NCBI GenBank assembly: GCA_947507875.1
Contig: CANNQP010000001.1
Coordinates: forward strand, 248,001 to 312,000
DNA from: Verrucomicrobiaceae bacterium
GTDB lineage: Bacteria; Verrucomicrobiota; Verrucomicrobiia; Verrucomicrobiales; Verrucomicrobiaceae
Direction: 5' to 3'
DNA length: 64,000 nt
Positions 62,068 through 64,000 of the stretch are shown here, piece after piece (within the stretch, counting starts at the first letter, position 1; the number at the start of each line of letters is the position of its first letter). The position numbers and the translations under genes were made by a program. The notes under the pieces are model-generated. The model had not been told where the DNA came from, ran no database searches, and was given only the letters and a program-made list of their open reading frames with translations.

Positions 62068-62165
62068 ATGATTTATGATTTTTGACTTATGATTTCCGAT
62101 CTGACCTCCCTCGCCGCTCCTTGTGGAGCGGTTTGGGAAATCAAAAATCGTAAATCATAAATCAT
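62068..62165. repeat. Short heptamer inverted-repeat element (copy C) between nrtA and nrtB
   Basis: The left arm 62068-62095 is four heptamers (ATGATTT twice, TTGACTT, ATGATTT). The right arm 62138-62165 is AAATCAA, AAATCGT, AAATCAT twice. The 42-base core has no gene but includes an inner hairpin, CCGCTCC-TTGT-GGAGCGG. It lies between the nrtA stop and the nrtB start. Confidence 0.9.
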
Positions 62166-62176
62166 AAATGGCTCGG

Positions 62177-63451
62177 TCAGCCCTTGATCGTCTTCACCGC
62201 GAAGGACGCGGCGTAGGCTTCGAGGTCGGCAGTGGGGTCGAATTTGACGCCGTCGAAGAGGGTTTCGGCGCTGGTATCGGCTCCGGCGTGGGCGTAGCCG
62301 ATTTCCTTCATGGCTTCTTCATAGATGTCGGAGCGCATGACCTGCTTGGCGACGCCTTCGTAGTCGGGAGCGCCTTCGACAAAGCCCCAGCGGCGGAGCT
62401 GCGTGAGCCACCACTTGGCGTATTTGGCCTGCGGGTAGTTGCAGTTGCGATCGCTGAAGATCATGTAGTTCGGGTCCTTGAACTTGCGTCCGTCGCCCAT
62501 GAGGTATTTGCCTTCGAGGCGGCCGAGGATGGTCTCCGGCGGGCAGTTGATGTAGGTGGCGGCGCTGACGATGTTCGCCTGCTCGGGGCGGTTCTCCATC
62601 TTGTCGAGCCACACGCTGGCCTCGTGCAGAGCCTTGAGCACGGCTTTGACGGTCTTCGGATTCTTCGCGGTGAACTCCTCGGTGAAGGCGCAGACTTTTT
62701 CAGGGTGATCCTTCCAAATCGCCTGCGTGGTGATGGAGGTGAAACCGATGTCTTCCGCGATGGTTTTCGCATTCCAAGGTTCGCCGACGCAGAAGCCGTC
62801 CATCTTGCCGACCTTCATGTTGGCTACCATCTGTGGAGGCGGCACGGTGATGAGAGAAACATCCGCGCCAGCACCGGCAGCATCGCCGGGATTGATGCCT
62901 CCCGCAGCGAGGTAGTAGCGCATCCACATCGCATGAGTTCCGGGCGGGAATGTCATCGCGAAGGTCATCGGCATGCCTTTGGCCTTGGCATCATCAACGA
63001 AGGGCTTCAGTGCCTTCGGATCATCGGTGACCTTGCCTTTGTAGGCGTTGCTGAGCGAGATGGCCTGGCCGTTGCGGTTCATGATCCACGGGACGACTAT
63101 CGGCTTCTTTGGAGCACCACCGAGGCCCATGGAGGAGGCGATCGGCATGCCGAGAAGCATGTGCGTGGCATGAATGTCGCCATTCGAGAGCGAATCACGA
63201 ATCGCAGCCCAACTCGCGCCTTTGCTCACGGTGGAGTTGATGCCGTATTTTTTGAAGAGGCCTTTTTCGTGCGCGATGACGATGGGCGAGCAGTCAGTGA
63301 GGGCGATGATGCCGAATTTGAGATCGGTGGTTTCTGGCGATTCATCGGCATAGGCGGAACCGACCCAGCCCGAGGGCAGACCGGAGAAGAGGGCGCCGAG
63401 GCCAGCGTGGCGGAGAATGTTGCGTCGTGTGAGCGGAGTGGTGGTGTTCAT
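62177..63451 (-). CDS. nrtA: Nitrate-binding protein with Tat signal
   Basis: 424 residues. The twin-arginine signal (TRRNILRHAGLGALFSG) fits export by the Tat system. The mature part matches the NrtA/CmpA periplasmic binding family (FGIIALTDCSPIVIAHEKGLFKKYGI ... DGFCVGEPWN). It delivers nitrate to NrtB. The upstream gene ends one base before it starts. Confidence 0.92.
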   Translation of the reverse strand: MNTTTPLTRRNILRHAGLGALFSGLPSGWVGSAYADESPETTDLKFGIIALTDCSPIVIAHEKGLFKKYGINSTVSKGASWAAIRDSLSNGDIHATHMLLGMPIASSMGLGGAPKKPIVVPWIMNRNGQAISLSNAYKGKVTDDPKALKPFVDDAKAKGMPMTFAMTFPPGTHAMWMRYYLAAGGINPGDAAGAGADVSLITVPPPQMVANMKVGKMDGFCVGEPWNAKTIAEDIGFTSITTQAIWKDHPEKVCAFTEEFTAKNPKTVKAVLKALHEASVWLDKMENRPEQANIVSAATYINCPPETILGRLEGKYLMGDGRKFKDPNYMIFSDRNCNYPQAKYAKWWLTQLRRWGFVEGAPDYEGVAKQVMRSDIYEEAMKEIGYAHAGADTSAETLFDGVKFDPTADLEAYAASFAVKTIKG

Positions 63452-63452
63452 T

Positions 63453-64000
63453 CTAGATCAGATTTTTGTTCTTGTTTTGGTTTCGGGCGGTCTTGGCGGC
63501 GGCTGATTTTGGGGAAAGTGGTAACACATTGGATGTCCAACACTCAGCGAGTGCCCGAGCAGCCTCGGCACGCTCCGCCGGTGTGATGAGACCATGCTCG
63601 ACAAACTGCTCCATCAGCCAGCGTCCACGTTGCCACGTTGGCTCATTGGCATCACGTCGATGAAATATATAAAAGGTCGAGCTATCGACGACTCTACCGC
63701 ATCCGAGTTCTAAGGGACCACAAAGAGAACGCCGAAGAATGTCCTCGTTTTGATGGTGGAAGAAACCACTGCGAATCAGGATACCAGCAACCTCGGGTCG
63801 ATTCTCTGGCTGATCACAGAACGCACATGCTTCCTTGAGCGCATTGATAATGGCTGTGACCTGATCAGACCGTTTCGCGATCAATGCTTCTGTCGTTAGA
63901 AAAACCTTCTCTGGATGATTGGGGGCTAACTGCTCACTCGTCGCAGCGATCCAGCCGGCGCCAGAAACAACCGCAGAGCTATTGTAGGGTTCTCCCACAC
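63453..64000 (-). CDS. nasS: NasS-like nitrate-binding sensor (N-terminus outside window)
   Basis: About 180 residues are visible. The frame runs off the right edge, where the sequence reads VGEPYNSSAVV, the mid-protein motif of NrtA/NasS proteins. FYIFHRRDANEPTWQRGRWLMEQF near the end resembles the C-terminal part of NasS (FHR...P...Q..W). NasS binds nitrate and holds the antiterminator NasT. It could instead be a second NrtA-type binding protein. A nasT gene beyond the edge would settle it. Confidence 0.65.
   Translation of the reverse strand, partial: VGEPYNSSAVVSGAGWIAATSEQLAPNHPEKVFLTTEALIAKRSDQVTAIINALKEACAFCDQPENRPEVAGILIRSGFFHHQNEDILRRSLCGPLELGCGRVVDSSTFYIFHRRDANEPTWQRGRWLMEQFVEHGLITPAERAEAARALAECWTSNVLPLSPKSAAAKTARNQNKNKNLI

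Overview
The window looks like a chromosome segment of a verrucomicrobial bacterium (Verrucomicrobiales, Prosthecobacter/Verrucomicrobium-like). I infer this from family content, not from any search: a DUF1592-type cytochrome protein (PSCyt class), a DUF1080 protein, an SHD1-domain protein, an ECF sigma factor followed by a FecR/CBM96-type protein, many secreted proteins of unknown function, and abundant short repeats that run through coding sequence.

Layout. 1-2535: the 3' part of a large secreted cytochrome-like protein. 3153-13695: a type I restriction-modification operon (hsdM, hsdS, hsdR) that has been heavily remodelled. It contains a HEPN-motif Abi-like gene between hsdM and hsdS, followed by a duplicated hsdM 3' end. 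Three overlapping accessory genes lie between hsdS and hsdR (ComEC-like MBL hydrolase, four-helix membrane protein, nucleotide-cyclase-like protein). All three hsd genes carry in-frame GC-rich palindromic repeats, and hsdR carries a DUF559 nuclease domain bracketed by two halves of that repeat. 14094-14170: tRNA-Pro(GGG). 14269-33304: housekeeping and secreted genes (lgt, folA, aspS, tatA, rnhB, glnB) with an unusual FHA/coiled-coil/GrpE-like protein. 33392-44706: an acyltransferase with embedded ankyrin repeats, fba, ECF sigma/FecR pair, rpsB-tsf-mcsA-mcsB, and an SHD1/heparinase-like protein. 44813-49447: MFS transporter, FtsX-type permease, ApbE. 49495-63998: a nitrate assimilation cluster on the minus strand (nasS-like, nrtA, nrtB, two nrtC/D ATPases, porin, CysJ-like flavoprotein, nirA, fused DmsBC-like subunit, nasA).

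How the genes work together. The nitrate cluster would import nitrate (NrtA/B/C/D and perhaps the porin), reduce it with a molybdopterin nitrate reductase that may be tied to the membrane through a fused Fe-S/DmsC subunit, and reduce nitrite with NirA, with a CysJ-like flavoprotein as probable electron donor. Sigma-54-like promoters at the same distance upstream of glnB and of the porin suggest common nitrogen control.

The main novelty is two mobile-looking repeat families, each in a short and a gene-bearing form. One is a GC-rich palindrome (56 bp short form; about 428 bp form with a DUF559 nuclease) seen only in the hsd genes. The other has 28-bp terminal inverted repeats, each made of four heptamers (94-98 bp short forms; a 426-bp form with a 23S-IVP/four-helix-bundle gene), seen only in the nitrate cluster. 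In addition, four-unit tandem arrays of 7 or 9 bases are fused in frame into NasA, NirA and the flavoprotein.
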